64,000 nucleotides of DNA from Caulobacter sp. BK020 (GTDB lineage: Bacteria; Pseudomonadota; Alphaproteobacteria; Caulobacterales; Caulobacteraceae), in contig NZ_SLZL01000010.1 in the NCBI RefSeq assembly GCF_004342605.1, forward strand, positions 168,019-232,018. Direction: 5' to 3'. Under the pieces are notes generated by a model that saw nothing but the letters and a program-made list of their open reading frames with translations, had not been told where the DNA came from and made no database searches. Both the position numbers and the translations under genes were made by a program. Positions 1 to 8,353 of the stretch are shown piece by piece (the stretch's first letter is position 1; every line of letters starts with the position of its first letter).

Positions 1-16
1 CGTCGCCTCGCCGGCC

Positions 17-1294
17 ATGGAGGTGCTGGCGGTGGCGGTTCACACCGAGCAGCACATCGCCCACCTGATCGCCGACAACGCGCCGCGTTCCGATCCCCTG
101 GTGCGCCCAGCCATCAACGCCTTTCGCTGGAGCCGCGATCGCACCGGCCTGCATGGCGGCGGCGTGATCGAGGCGGTGCTGGACCGCGACGCCGACATCA
201 TCTTCCGCTCCGGCCTGCTTCGCGACCAAGGCCCGCGGCGCCCGGCCTTCCTGGCCCTGACCCGGCCGCTGAACCGGGGACCAAGCTGGCGTGACCGGTG
301 CTGGCCAGGCTTCGAACCAGCCATGCGCGCGGTGCTGGCCGAGATCGGCCGCCGGCCCAGCCTGCGCGCCGACGTCGATCCCGAGACCTTGACGGCCTGG
401 GAGGAGCGCCTGACTCGCCCCCACCTGTCGCCTCTGGTCCTGTGGATCGCCGCCCTGATCCCCCTGATCCCCGCGCCGCTCGGCCTGATGACCAGCCCGC
501 TGACGGCGCTGGGACTCTACATGATGGGCGCCGCGGCCTGCCTGGCCGTGTCCAGCCTCTGGATCTTCGGCGTGCTCCCGCTTCGCCGGGCGTGGGGCGA
601 GACCTGGGCGTGGCGGGCGCCGATCTGGGCGCGCGCCGGCTGGGCGCCCCTCAGCCTGGCCTTGCTGCTCCTGGCCAGCCTGGCCCCCGCCAACGCCTGG
701 GCGACGGCTGGGATCGGCCTTTGCGCGGCCGCCCTGGCGCTGTGGGCGGTGGTCACCAGCGAGGTCGACGCCGACCCGTCACCGAAAGCTTGGCCCCTGC
801 CGCTGAAGCTGCTGGTCGGCCAGAGCGTCCTGGTGGTCTGGTGGGGCTTCCTGATGACGGTCGCTCCGGAAGCGACGCCGCCCGCCGCCACCGTGGCCTT
901 CGCTGGCGCGATGATCGCCAGTGCGGCCGGCGCCTCAAGCCTGCCGATCCTCTGGTACCGCTGGACTATCCGGCCTCTGCGCTTCGCCCTGATCCTGGCC
1001 CTGGCCGGCGCGGCGATCTGGACCGCCCTGCAGCTCCTGGACCCGCGCGAGGCGACCGGCGGCGCGGCCATGGCGGCTGCGGCGACGGCGGCGGTCATCC
1101 TGGCGCACCGCCCCGCCGCCGGCGGACTGGGCCCGACCGCCCTGCAATGGCGCTATCGGGTCCAGGCCTTCTCGTTCATTCCCGTCATCGGGGCCGGGAC
1201 CGAACTGGGCTGGCTGAAGGTCAGCGGCCTGTGGCTGCTGGCGGGGGTGGCGACCGCCCTGATCGGAGCGATCGTCCTGGAAAAGGACCTTTAG
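17..1294 (+). CDS. Hypothetical multi-pass membrane protein (N-terminus uncertain)
   Basis: I do not recognise a family. The first ~135 residues are soluble and contain no motif I can name. From about residue 140 to the end the protein is a run of roughly eight hydrophobic Ala/Leu-rich segments typical of an inner-membrane protein. The reading frame stays open to the left edge of the window, so the true start may lie upstream and the gene may be partial. The ATG used here has no obvious ribosome site. Its stop overlaps by 4 bases the stop of the convergent epimerase gene. Confidence 0.6.
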   Translation: MEVLAVAVHTEQHIAHLIADNAPRSDPLVRPAINAFRWSRDRTGLHGGGVIEAVLDRDADIIFRSGLLRDQGPRRPAFLALTRPLNRGPSWRDRCWPGFEPAMRAVLAEIGRRPSLRADVDPETLTAWEERLTRPHLSPLVLWIAALIPLIPAPLGLMTSPLTALGLYMMGAAACLAVSSLWIFGVLPLRRAWGETWAWRAPIWARAGWAPLSLALLLLASLAPANAWATAGIGLCAAALALWAVVTSEVDADPSPKAWPLPLKLLVGQSVLVVWWGFLMTVAPEATPPAATVAFAGAMIASAAGASSLPILWYRWTIRPLRFALILALAGAAIWTALQLLDPREATGGAAMAAAATAAVILAHRPAAGGLGPTALQWRYRVQAFSFIPVIGAGTELGWLKVSGLWLLAGVATALIGAIVLEKDL

Positions 1295-2256
1295 CGCCCC
1301 ATCTCGTCGGCCACGGTCCGGGCCAGCGCTTCGTCGAAGTCCGTCACCTCGGCATAGCCCAGCCGGCGGCGGATCTTGGCGTTGTCGACGAACAGCGGGT
1401 AGCCGAGGTCCAGGCCCGAGACCGCCTTGGCCAGGGCGCCGCGCGCCACGTCGGGATGGGCCAGCTGGACCTGGCCGGGCCAGTTCAAATGTTCGGCGAA
1501 GGTCGCCGCCCAGGCGATGTTGGTCGGGGTGTTGGCGCGGCCGAGATTGAAGGTCTCGCCGCCGGCCCGAGGATGGACGGCCGCCAGGGCGATCCCCGCC
1601 GCCACGTCGTCGACATAGCCGAAGGTCGCCCGCCAGCTGGCCCACGGATGGGGGATCACGAACCGCGGCCGGCCCTGGACCATCGGCCGGATGGCCCACG
1701 AGAACCGCCGCTGGCGGTCGCCGGGCCCGAACACCATCGGCAGGCGCAGGATGGCCGTTTCGAACCCACGGGCGGCGCGCGCCGCGTCTTCAAGAGGAAT
1801 CTTGTCGTAGTCGTCCATCCAGGCCTGAGGATCGCCGGCGGCGCGCGGCCGGGCCAGTCGGTAGGGAAAGCGGCTGTCGCGCAGCGGGGCGTCCTCGGCC
1901 AGGCGGTCCCAGATCGGCGTCGGCCGGCCCTTGCGGTGCAGGCCCTCGTAGTTGCGATAGACGTCGACCGAGCTGACCAGCACATAGCGAGCGATCCGGC
2001 CCGACAGGGCGTCCAGCAGCGGCAGGGTGTCGGCCGCGGTGTAGGCGATCAGGTCGACCACGGTGTCGGCGCCCAGCGCGCGCACGGCCGCCAGCACCGC
2101 CGCCGAGTCGCGGCGGTCCAGCACCACCGACGCCGCCCCGGCCGCGACGGCCCGCGCCCCGTGGTGGGCGACGCCCGTCTCGACGCCGTCGGCCAGCAGC
2201 CGCGCGGCCACCGGGCCGCCGATGAAACCCGTCCCTCCAAGGACCAGGACGCCCAT
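1291..2256 (-). CDS. NAD-dependent epimerase/dehydratase family protein (extended SDR)
   Basis: The protein has 321 residues, starting with the Rossmann nucleotide-binding motif GGTGFIGG at about residues 7-14, which fits an extended short-chain dehydrogenase acting on nucleotide sugars or similar substrates. The strand-4 region with VSSVDVYR near residue 93 is also typical. The usual catalytic YxxxK is not clean: the Tyr of DDYDKI is followed by Lys at +2 and not at +4, so activity or numbering may differ from classical members. The substrate cannot be told from sequence. It is convergent with the preceding membrane-protein gene and divergent from the M20 peptidase gene. Confidence 0.85.
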   Translation of the reverse strand: MGVLVLGGTGFIGGPVAARLLADGVETGVAHHGARAVAAGAASVVLDRRDSAAVLAAVRALGADTVVDLIAYTAADTLPLLDALSGRIARYVLVSSVDVYRNYEGLHRKGRPTPIWDRLAEDAPLRDSRFPYRLARPRAAGDPQAWMDDYDKIPLEDAARAARGFETAILRLPMVFGPGDRQRRFSWAIRPMVQGRPRFVIPHPWASWRATFGYVDDVAAGIALAAVHPRAGGETFNLGRANTPTNIAWAATFAEHLNWPGQVQLAHPDVARGALAKAVSGLDLGYPLFVDNAKIRRRLGYAEVTDFDEALARTVADEMGR

Positions 2257-2436
2257 GCCGCTTCTCGAAACTCCTGACTCGCGAGCGCCAGCCTATGCGC
2301 GAGGCCGGGCCGCAAGGCAAACGCGACCGCCGCTTGCGTCCCTTGGAACCGGAGCGCGGGCCCCCGCGAACTTGGCGGTTGGCACGCTTCTCAACTCGTC
2401 GCACAGTCCTCGAAACAGATGTTCGGGGGAACGGCC

Positions 2437-3909
2437 ATGGGCTGGACGGGCAAGGCGGCGCTGACGGCCGTGGGGCTGGTGCTGGCGGTCGGGGCCGTGG
2501 TGGCGGTGCGGACGGCGACCTTCAAGGCGCCCGTGGCCGACACCTCGGGCGTCCACCTGGCCTCGGCCCGTCCGGTCGACGCCGGCCTGGCCGCCCGGCA
2601 CCTGGGCGAGGCCGTGCGCTTCCGGACCGTCAGCCACCAGGACCCGGCCGAGGACCAGCCGGCCGAGTGGGACAGGCTGCACGCCTGGCTGCAGGCGACC
2701 TATCCCGACGCCCACCGGGCGATGGGCCGCGAGGTCGTGGCCGGCCAAGCCCTGGTCTACACCTGGCCCGGAACCGACCGGAGCCTGGCCCCGATCGTGC
2801 TGATGGCCCACCAGGACGTGGTGCCGGTCACCCCCGGCAGCGAGGGGGCGTGGACCCATCCGCCGTTCGACGGCGTGGTCGCCGACGGCGCGGTCTGGGG
2901 CCGGGGCGCGATCGACGACAAGGGCAGCCTGGTCACGCTGTTCGAGGCGCTGGACGGCCTGGCCAAGGCCGGCTTCGTCCCCAGGCGCACGGTGATCGTG
3001 GTCAGCAGCCACGACGAGGAGGTGCGCGGCGGCGGGGCTCGGGCGGCGGCGGCCCTGCTGAAGTCGCGCGGCGTGAAAGCCCAGTTCGTGCTCGACGAGG
3101 GCATGGTGGTGGTCGAGGACCATCCGGTGACCAACAAGCCCGTGGCGCTGATCGCCACCGCCGAGAAGGGCTACGCTACCCTGACCGTGACGGCCCCGGC
3201 GGTCGGCGGCCACTCGTCGGCCCCGCCGGCCCGGACCGGGGTGACCACCCTGGCCAAGGCGGTGCTGGCCATCGCCGATCATCCGTTCCCGATGCGGTTC
3301 AGCGGCCCGGGCGCGGACATGCTGAAAAGCCTGGCGCCGCACAGCTCGACGACGATCAGGATGGCGGCGGCCAACACCTGGCTGTTCTCACCGCTGCTGG
3401 TCAGCCAGACCGCCAAGACCCCGGCCGGGGCGGCCATGCTGCACACCACCATCGCCCCGACCATGCTGAAGGGCTCGCCCAAGGAGAACGTGCTGCCGCA
3501 GGACGCCACGGCCTGGATCAACTACCGCATCGCGCCGGGCGACAGCTCGGTGCAGGTGATGGCCCGGGCCAGGGACGCGGTCGGCGACCTGCCGGTCAGG
3601 CTGGCCTGGGTGAAGACCCCGGACGAGCCCAGCAAGGTGTCGTCCACCACCTCCGAAGGCTGGAAGACCCTGGCCGCCCTGGCCGGCGACGAAAGTCGCG
3701 CCCCCGTCGCCCCGGCCCTGATGACCGCCGCCAGCGACAGCCGCTACATGGGCCCGATCGCCGACGACATCTACCGCTTCCAGCCCCTGCGGTTGTCGGT
3801 CAAGGACACCGAGATGATCCACGGCACGAACGAGCACATGACCATCGCCAATGTCGAACGCATGGTGCGGTTCTACCAGCGCCTGGTGGAGACGGCGGCG
3901 AGCCGGTAG
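2437..3909 (+). CDS. M20 family metallopeptidase, carboxypeptidase S-like
   Basis: This is a 490-residue zinc peptidase of the M20 family, closest in length and layout to the Gly-X carboxypeptidase / CPS1 group. One hydrophobic segment at the N-terminus should anchor or export it. Metal-site motifs are visible: MAHQDVV (His/Asp), AIDDKGS (bridging Asp), DEEVRGG (catalytic Glu and ligand Glu) and a C-terminal IHGTNEHM His. I chose the ATG at 2437 over the one at 2419 because GGGGGA lies 6-7 bases before it. Such enzymes remove C-terminal residues from peptides or hydrolyse N-acyl amino acids. The exact substrate is unknown. Confidence 0.88.
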   Translation: MGWTGKAALTAVGLVLAVGAVVAVRTATFKAPVADTSGVHLASARPVDAGLAARHLGEAVRFRTVSHQDPAEDQPAEWDRLHAWLQATYPDAHRAMGREVVAGQALVYTWPGTDRSLAPIVLMAHQDVVPVTPGSEGAWTHPPFDGVVADGAVWGRGAIDDKGSLVTLFEALDGLAKAGFVPRRTVIVVSSHDEEVRGGGARAAAALLKSRGVKAQFVLDEGMVVVEDHPVTNKPVALIATAEKGYATLTVTAPAVGGHSSAPPARTGVTTLAKAVLAIADHPFPMRFSGPGADMLKSLAPHSSTTIRMAAANTWLFSPLLVSQTAKTPAGAAMLHTTIAPTMLKGSPKENVLPQDATAWINYRIAPGDSSVQVMARARDAVGDLPVRLAWVKTPDEPSKVSSTTSEGWKTLAALAGDESRAPVAPALMTAASDSRYMGPIADDIYRFQPLRLSVKDTEMIHGTNEHMTIANVERMVRFYQRLVETAASR

Positions 3910-3988
3910 GGGGGCCGGTGGAAGAGACGAGATTGCGGCGGCGGAGCTAGTTGAGGACGCGGACTCAAGGAACGCTTCCCCCATCTCG

Positions 3989-4115
3989 CCGTCATCCCGG
4001 GCCTTGTGCCGGGAACCCTGTATCCACCGCAGGTGCGGGGGTTTGGCGCGCTGGCGCCATTTCGCTTCACCGTCAGCTGGACCAGGGTTCCCGGGCACAA
4101 GGCCCGGGATGACGG
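3989..4115. repeat. REP-like extragenic inverted repeat
   Basis: Two ~33-base arms (3989-4020 and 4082-4115) are inverted copies of each other apart from one missing C in the left arm. Each arm is itself a small palindrome around TCATCCCGGG...CCCGGGA. It lies between the M20 peptidase and a small membrane-protein gene, which converge on it. It shares its TCATCCCGG/CCGGGATGA core with the elements at 9221, 28475 and 32579. Confidence 0.85.
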
Positions 4116-4129
4116 TTCTATAAGAACGC

Positions 4130-4354
4130 TCAGTCCTTGCGATCAGGCAGTTTGGTGACCGCCAGGAGACATAGCCCGCCGACAAGGAAGACGACTGCTA
4201 GTCCAAGCCAGATCGAAAGATCGATCCCGGTTTCCTGCACCCACTCCCGTGCGGTCCGGTGCCGGTTGCCGAAGGGCCATATGAACATGCCGGCGCCGAC
4301 GGCCATCAAGATGAACGCCGCCCAATCGCCGATCTTTCTTGTCAGGCTCTTCAT
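4130..4354 (-). CDS. Small hypothetical membrane protein (74 aa)
   Basis: A 74-residue protein with two hydrophobic segments, at about residues 12-27 and 47-67, joined by a short loop containing NRHRTAREW. I recognise no family. It starts with ATG at 4354, 35 bases downstream of the CorC-like gene's region, and ends 15 bases from the inverted repeat. Hydrophobic pattern, loop and sensible codon use make it likely to be real, but no function can be suggested. Confidence 0.55.
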   Translation of the reverse strand: MKSLTRKIGDWAAFILMAVGAGMFIWPFGNRHRTAREWVQETGIDLSIWLGLAVVFLVGGLCLLAVTKLPDRKD

Positions 4355-4389
4355 TGACGCGGGGCGCTTTCTTTCGACAGGCCCACGCC

Positions 4390-5682
4390 CTACTCCTTCG
4401 CCACGCAGCGCAGGATCAGCTTGTCGATCCGCGAGCCGTCCATGTCGACGACCTCGGCGTCGAAGCCACCCAGGGGCACGATCTCGCCCTCGCGGGGGAT
4501 GCGGCCCAGGCGGTCGAGGATCAGGCCGGCCACGGTGTGGTAGCCGCCCTCGGCCTCGAAGCTCTCGCCCAGGGCGTCGTTCAGCTCCTGGATGTCGAGG
4601 CGGGCGTCGACCAGCCAGGTGCCGTCCTCGCGGCGCAGGATGCGGCTGTCGCTCTCGTCGTGGTTCTCGGGGAAGTCGCCGGCGATCATTTCCAGCAGGT
4701 CCAGCGGGGTGATCGCCCCCTGGATCGAGCCGAACTCGTCGACCACCAGGGCCATGTGCAGCGGCGTCGACTTGAACACCGCCATGGCCCGCAGCAGCGA
4801 CATGGTCTCGGGGATGGCGATCGGCTGCTGGACGTGGGCCTTGATGTCGATGGCCTCGCCGCCCAGGCAGGCGTCCAGCAGGTCCTTCTTGAGGATCACG
4901 CCGATGTCGCCGTCCAGGTCGCCCTGGCTGGCCACCACGATGCGCGAATAGGGGCAGTCGCGGATCTCGGCCAGGATCTGGTCCTGGCTGTCGGTCAGCG
5001 AGATCCAGAACAGGTCGCGGCGCGGGGTCATGGCCACGCGGACCGGACGGTCGCCCAGGCGCAGCACCTCCTGGATCATCGAGCGCTCCTCGGGCTCGAT
5101 CAGGCCGGCGTCGGCGCCTTCGGCCAGGACGGTCTCGACCTCCTCGGCGGTGATGTCGTTGGTCCGCTCGTCGCGCACGCCCATCAGCTTGAGGATGCCG
5201 GCGGTCGAGACCGTCAGCAGGGTGACGAACGGGCGCAGCACCGTGGCCACCACGGCCAGGAACGGCGACATCCGACGGGCGATCACGTCCGGGAACAGCA
5301 GGGCCAGGCGCTTGGGCACCAGCTCGCCCAGGATCACCGAGACATAGGTCAGGCCGATCACGACGATGGTGGTGGCGATCGCCTCGGAATGGGGCCCGAC
5401 CACCGGCTTGTCCTTCAGCCAGGCGTCCAGGGCCCCGGCGATGGTGGCCTGGCCATAGGCGCCGGCCAGGATGCCGATCAGGGTGATGCCCACCTGCACG
5501 GCCGACAGGAACCGGGTGGGATGCTCGGCCATGGCCAGGGCCAGCTTGGCGCCCTTGTCACCGCGGTCGGCGAAGGTCTGCAGCCGGGCGCGGCGGGCCG
5601 AGACCACCGCCAGTTCGGACATGGAGAACACCCCGTTCAGGAGAACGAGGAGCAGGACGACGGCGAGCGCGAGGAGGATCAT
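4390..5682 (-). CDS. CNNM/CorC (HlyC) family membrane protein
   Basis: A 430-residue inner-membrane protein with the standard layout: an N-terminal DUF21/CNNM transmembrane domain (about 1-185, with the GELVPKR motif near 120), two CBS domains (about 200-325) that in relatives bind adenosine nucleotides, and a C-terminal CorC_HlyC domain (about 345-425). Members are linked to Mg/Co efflux or divalent cation homeostasis and are often annotated as hemolysins for historical reasons. It lies downstream of pstS on the same strand but is separated from it by a terminator, so it is probably its own transcription unit. Confidence 0.92.
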   Translation of the reverse strand: MILLALAVVLLLVLLNGVFSMSELAVVSARRARLQTFADRGDKGAKLALAMAEHPTRFLSAVQVGITLIGILAGAYGQATIAGALDAWLKDKPVVGPHSEAIATTIVVIGLTYVSVILGELVPKRLALLFPDVIARRMSPFLAVVATVLRPFVTLLTVSTAGILKLMGVRDERTNDITAEEVETVLAEGADAGLIEPEERSMIQEVLRLGDRPVRVAMTPRRDLFWISLTDSQDQILAEIRDCPYSRIVVASQGDLDGDIGVILKKDLLDACLGGEAIDIKAHVQQPIAIPETMSLLRAMAVFKSTPLHMALVVDEFGSIQGAITPLDLLEMIAGDFPENHDESDSRILRREDGTWLVDARLDIQELNDALGESFEAEGGYHTVAGLILDRLGRIPREGEIVPLGGFDAEVVDMDGSRIDKLILRCVAKE

Positions 5683-5731
5683 GGCCCTTCAGGGTTGGCG
5701 CGACCCAGGCGGGCGCGGTGGCCCAGTATAC

Positions 5732-5768
5732 AAAAGAAAACGCCGCGGCCCACTGGGGACCGCGGCGT
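5732..5768 (-). terminator. Rho-independent terminator after pstS
   Basis: On the minus strand a GC-rich stem (ACGCCGCGG / CCGCGGCGT, plus-strand 5740-5748 and 5760-5768) is followed by a T-rich run (plus-strand AAAAGAAAA at 5732-5740). It lies 26 bases after the pstS stop codon and would end the oprP-pstS transcript. Confidence 0.85.
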
Positions 5769-5793
5769 CGCCTTGTCGGACGCTGTTTCGGCC

Positions 5794-6837
5794 TTACTGA
5801 GCCGGACGCGCCATCGCCGTCTTGTTGGCGGCGACTTGCTTCTGGGCTTCGTGCTGGCCGGGGGGCAGCGGGATCAGGCCACGGCCTTGCAGATAGCCGC
5901 CGCGACCGGTCGCCGCGTCGGAGGTGAACTCCTGCACGAACTCGGCCAGGCCCGGCGTCACGCCGATATTGGCCTTCTTGACGTAGATGTAGAGCGAGCG
6001 CGACAGCGGGTAGGAGCCGTCGGCGATCGTCTGGGCCGAGGGACGCACGCCGTTGACCGACGCGCCCTTGATCTTGTCCATGTTCTCTTCGAGGTAGGAC
6101 CAGCCGAAGACGCCCAGCGAGCCGGGGGTCTTGGTCAGGGTGCCGACGATGGCGTTGTCGTTCTCGCCGGCGTCGATCCAGCCGTCGTTACGCAGCGGGT
6201 CGACCAGGGCCTTGAACTTCTTCTCGTTGTCGCCGCGGATCGCGTCGGCGGTCGGGAACTTGCGGGCGCCGGCCTCGATGGCCAGTTCGACGAACGCGTC
6301 GCGGGTGCCCGAGGTGGGCGGCGGGCCGTAGACGTTGATGCGGTTGCCCGGCAGGCCCGAGCCGATCTCGTCCCAGGTCTTGTACGGGTTGGCGACGAAC
6401 TGGCCGCCCTTCAGCACTTGCTTGGACAGGCCCAGGTACAGGTGCTCGGTCTTGAAGTTGTAGTCGGCGCCGTCCTTGTCGGTGGCGATCACGATGCCGT
6501 CGAAGCCGATCTTGATGGCCACGATGTCCTTGACGCCCTTGGCGGCGCAGGCGTCGAATTCCGACTTCTTCATCGGGCGCGAGGCGTTGGCGATGTCCGG
6601 GAAGCCTTCGCCGGCGCCCGAGCAGAACAGCTTGATGCCGCCGCCGGTGCCGAGGCTTTCGACCTTCGGAGCCTTCTTGCCGGTCTTCTTGGCGAAGTTT
6701 TCGGCGGTGCGGGTGGCGAACGGGAACACGGTCGACGAACCGGCGGCCCAGACGTAGTCGCGGGCGGCGTGGGCGGGGGCGGCGGCGAGGCCCGACAGGG
6801 CGACGGCGGCGGCCGCGCAGGAAAGCAGCTTCTTCAT
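5794..6837 (-). CDS. pstS: Phosphate ABC transporter substrate-binding protein PstS
   Basis: A 347-residue periplasmic protein. The N-terminus is a signal peptide ending near AAPAHA. Right after it comes AAGSSTVFPF, the phosphate-contacting motif of PstS-type binding proteins, with a second conserved block PTSGTRDAF near the middle. I start at the ATG at 6837 because AGGAG lies 8 bases before it; a longer open frame upstream has no signal peptide at its start. It follows the Porin O/P gene with a 70-base gap holding a hairpin. No pstCAB genes are in the window, so the permease must be encoded elsewhere. Expression should depend on PhoB through the box ahead of the porin. Confidence 0.95.
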   Translation of the reverse strand: MKKLLSCAAAAVALSGLAAAPAHAARDYVWAAGSSTVFPFATRTAENFAKKTGKKAPKVESLGTGGGIKLFCSGAGEGFPDIANASRPMKKSEFDACAAKGVKDIVAIKIGFDGIVIATDKDGADYNFKTEHLYLGLSKQVLKGGQFVANPYKTWDEIGSGLPGNRINVYGPPPTSGTRDAFVELAIEAGARKFPTADAIRGDNEKKFKALVDPLRNDGWIDAGENDNAIVGTLTKTPGSLGVFGWSYLEENMDKIKGASVNGVRPSAQTIADGSYPLSRSLYIYVKKANIGVTPGLAEFVQEFTSDAATGRGGYLQGRGLIPLPPGQHEAQKQVAANKTAMARPAQ

Positions 6838-6876
6838 GGAGGACTCCTGGAGTCTCTGGAGCGTTGTGAGAAGGTC

Positions 6877-6900
6877 GGGCCGCCCCGGAGAGGGCGGCCC
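6877..6900 (-). other. Intercistronic hairpin between oprP-like gene and pstS
   Basis: A perfect 9-bp stem, GGGCCGCCC (6877-6885) with GGGCGGCCC (6892-6900), and a 6-base loop. It has no T run on either side, so it is more likely an RNA stabiliser or processing site setting the porin to PstS ratio than a strong terminator. That role is inference. Confidence 0.6.
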
Positions 6901-6907
6901 GTGGGTC

Positions 6908-8194
6908 TTAGAAGTCCAGCTGGGCGCGCAGCTGGAATTGCTTGATGTCCGTGCCGCGGCCGACGACGACCGGATCGACCGAGCCGTCGGTGTAGTTGGC
7001 CTGGAAGCGGACATAGGCGGTCGGGTAGTAGTTCACGCCCAGGGTCCAGGCGGTGTACTTGCCGGCGTCCTGCGACAGGGTCTTGCTGGCCGCGGTCGAG
7101 GCGGTCTTGTAGGCCTCGGTCAGGTCGGCGTAGTCGTAGCGCAGGGCCAGTTCGACGCCGCCGAAGCCGCCGGCGGTGATCGGGTTCAGGATCTTCGGAC
7201 GCTTGATCTCGCCGGCGACCGGATCGTAGTTGCGGGTCTCGCCGGTCGGCCAGAAGCTGACGAAGGCGTAGCCCACCTTGATGTCCGGGTTGGAGCCCGG
7301 GGCCGTGGTGGCCAGGCGCTCGACCGAGATGTTCGAATATTCGCCCTGGACCGAGAACGGACCGTGGATCCAGGCGCCTTCGGCGGCCAGGGTGGTGTCG
7401 CGGTCGGCGATGGCGCCGGTCTTGTAGTACAGGCCGTTGGTGCCGTAGTTGGTGTCCGGGCGGCCCTGGTAGTTGAAGGCGCTTTCGTTGCCGTGGTTGC
7501 GGTAGCGGGCCGAGACGGCCAGGTGGACCTTGTCGGTGTCGCTCAGCAGCGGGGCGTAGTGGACGCGGCCGGTGAAGCCCAGGCGCTCTTGCGAGTTCTG
7601 GTTGGTGTTGGTGGCCGACGAGGTGTTGTTGATGTCGGCGTTGTTGATGCTGTCGCCCTGGACGGCGCCGGTGACGCTCCAGTTGGGGCCCTGCACCTTG
7701 CCCACGACGCTCAGCAGGTAGCTGTCGACGCCGAAGTCACCGTACGGACCGCGGTCCATGAAGGTGGTGAAGCGGGTCGAGGTCAGGTTTTCCAGGCCGG
7801 TGGCCTTGACGTTGCCGATCAGGATCGACGTCATTTCGGTCGGCTTGACCTCGATGACCACGTCGTCCCAGGTCGGGTTGTTGCCGTTCACCCAGCCGCC
7901 TTCGGCCTTGTAGGCGATATAGTTGTTCAGCTTGCCTTCGACGCCGAGGAACACCTGGCGACCACGGATGTTGCTGGTCTTGTAGTCGGTCGCCGCGCCT
8001 TCGCGGTCGACGTCCTGGAACACGCCGTCGATCAGGATCCGGCCGCGGACCTTGAAGTAGACGTCGTCGTTGGTCCATTGCGGAGCGCCCTTCCAGGCGA
8101 TCGTGTTGTCTTGCGCGTGAGCCGCGACGCCGAGGCCGCAGGCCAGCATGGCGCCCAGCGCCGCGCCGCAGACCAGCGAGGTCTTGTTCCGCAT
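6908..8194 (-). CDS. Porin O/P family phosphate-selective porin
   Basis: A 428-residue outer-membrane beta-barrel of the Porin_O_P (OprO/OprP) family. It has a signal peptide cleaved after AAHAQ (about residue 28), alternating polar/hydrophobic strands along the length, and a C-terminal Phe (RAQLDF) that directs barrel assembly. Family members form trimeric anion channels for phosphate or polyphosphate. It is first in a minus-strand unit with pstS, and a near-consensus Pho box lies 96 bases upstream. Porin plus periplasmic PstS makes a coherent route for phosphate across the outer membrane under starvation. Selectivity for phosphate over polyphosphate cannot be judged here. Confidence 0.92.
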   Translation of the reverse strand: MRNKTSLVCGAALGAMLACGLGVAAHAQDNTIAWKGAPQWTNDDVYFKVRGRILIDGVFQDVDREGAATDYKTSNIRGRQVFLGVEGKLNNYIAYKAEGGWVNGNNPTWDDVVIEVKPTEMTSILIGNVKATGLENLTSTRFTTFMDRGPYGDFGVDSYLLSVVGKVQGPNWSVTGAVQGDSINNADINNTSSATNTNQNSQERLGFTGRVHYAPLLSDTDKVHLAVSARYRNHGNESAFNYQGRPDTNYGTNGLYYKTGAIADRDTTLAAEGAWIHGPFSVQGEYSNISVERLATTAPGSNPDIKVGYAFVSFWPTGETRNYDPVAGEIKRPKILNPITAGGFGGVELALRYDYADLTEAYKTASTAASKTLSQDAGKYTAWTLGVNYYPTAYVRFQANYTDGSVDPVVVGRGTDIKQFQLRAQLDF

Positions 8195-8289
8195 GTGAGA
8201 ATTCCCCTTAAGGCTTTGCCCCCTGCCCGTTGGTCCGGATCAGGTAGGAGCGCTTTACGGGGGTCCCGTGACGGTTCCGCCACCCTTTG

Positions 8290-8307
8290 ATGACAGACCG
8301 ATGACAA
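8290..8307 (-). promoter_or_regulatory. Pho box (PhoB site) upstream of the oprP-like gene
   Basis: On the minus strand the sequence reads TTGTCAT-CGGT-CTGTCAT: two 7-base direct repeats spaced by 4 bases, matching the PhoB consensus CTGTCAT-N4-CTGTCAT in 13 of 14 repeat positions. It is 96 bases upstream of the porin start and directed at it. This is strong sequence evidence for PhoR/PhoB control of the oprP-pstS unit. Confidence 0.88.
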
Positions 8308-8326
8308 GCCTTTTCAAGGCGTTAAT

Positions 8327-8344
8327 TGTGGCCCCCGGGCCACA
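8327..8344 (-). terminator. Hairpin after phnE
   Basis: A perfect 8-bp stem TGTGGCCC / GGGCCACA with a 2-base loop lies 10 bases past the phnE stop and just before the Pho box of the next unit. The T run expected of a strong intrinsic terminator is missing (ATTAAC follows), so termination may be partial or Rho-assisted. Confidence 0.45.
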
Positions 8345-8353
8345 GAACGGTCC

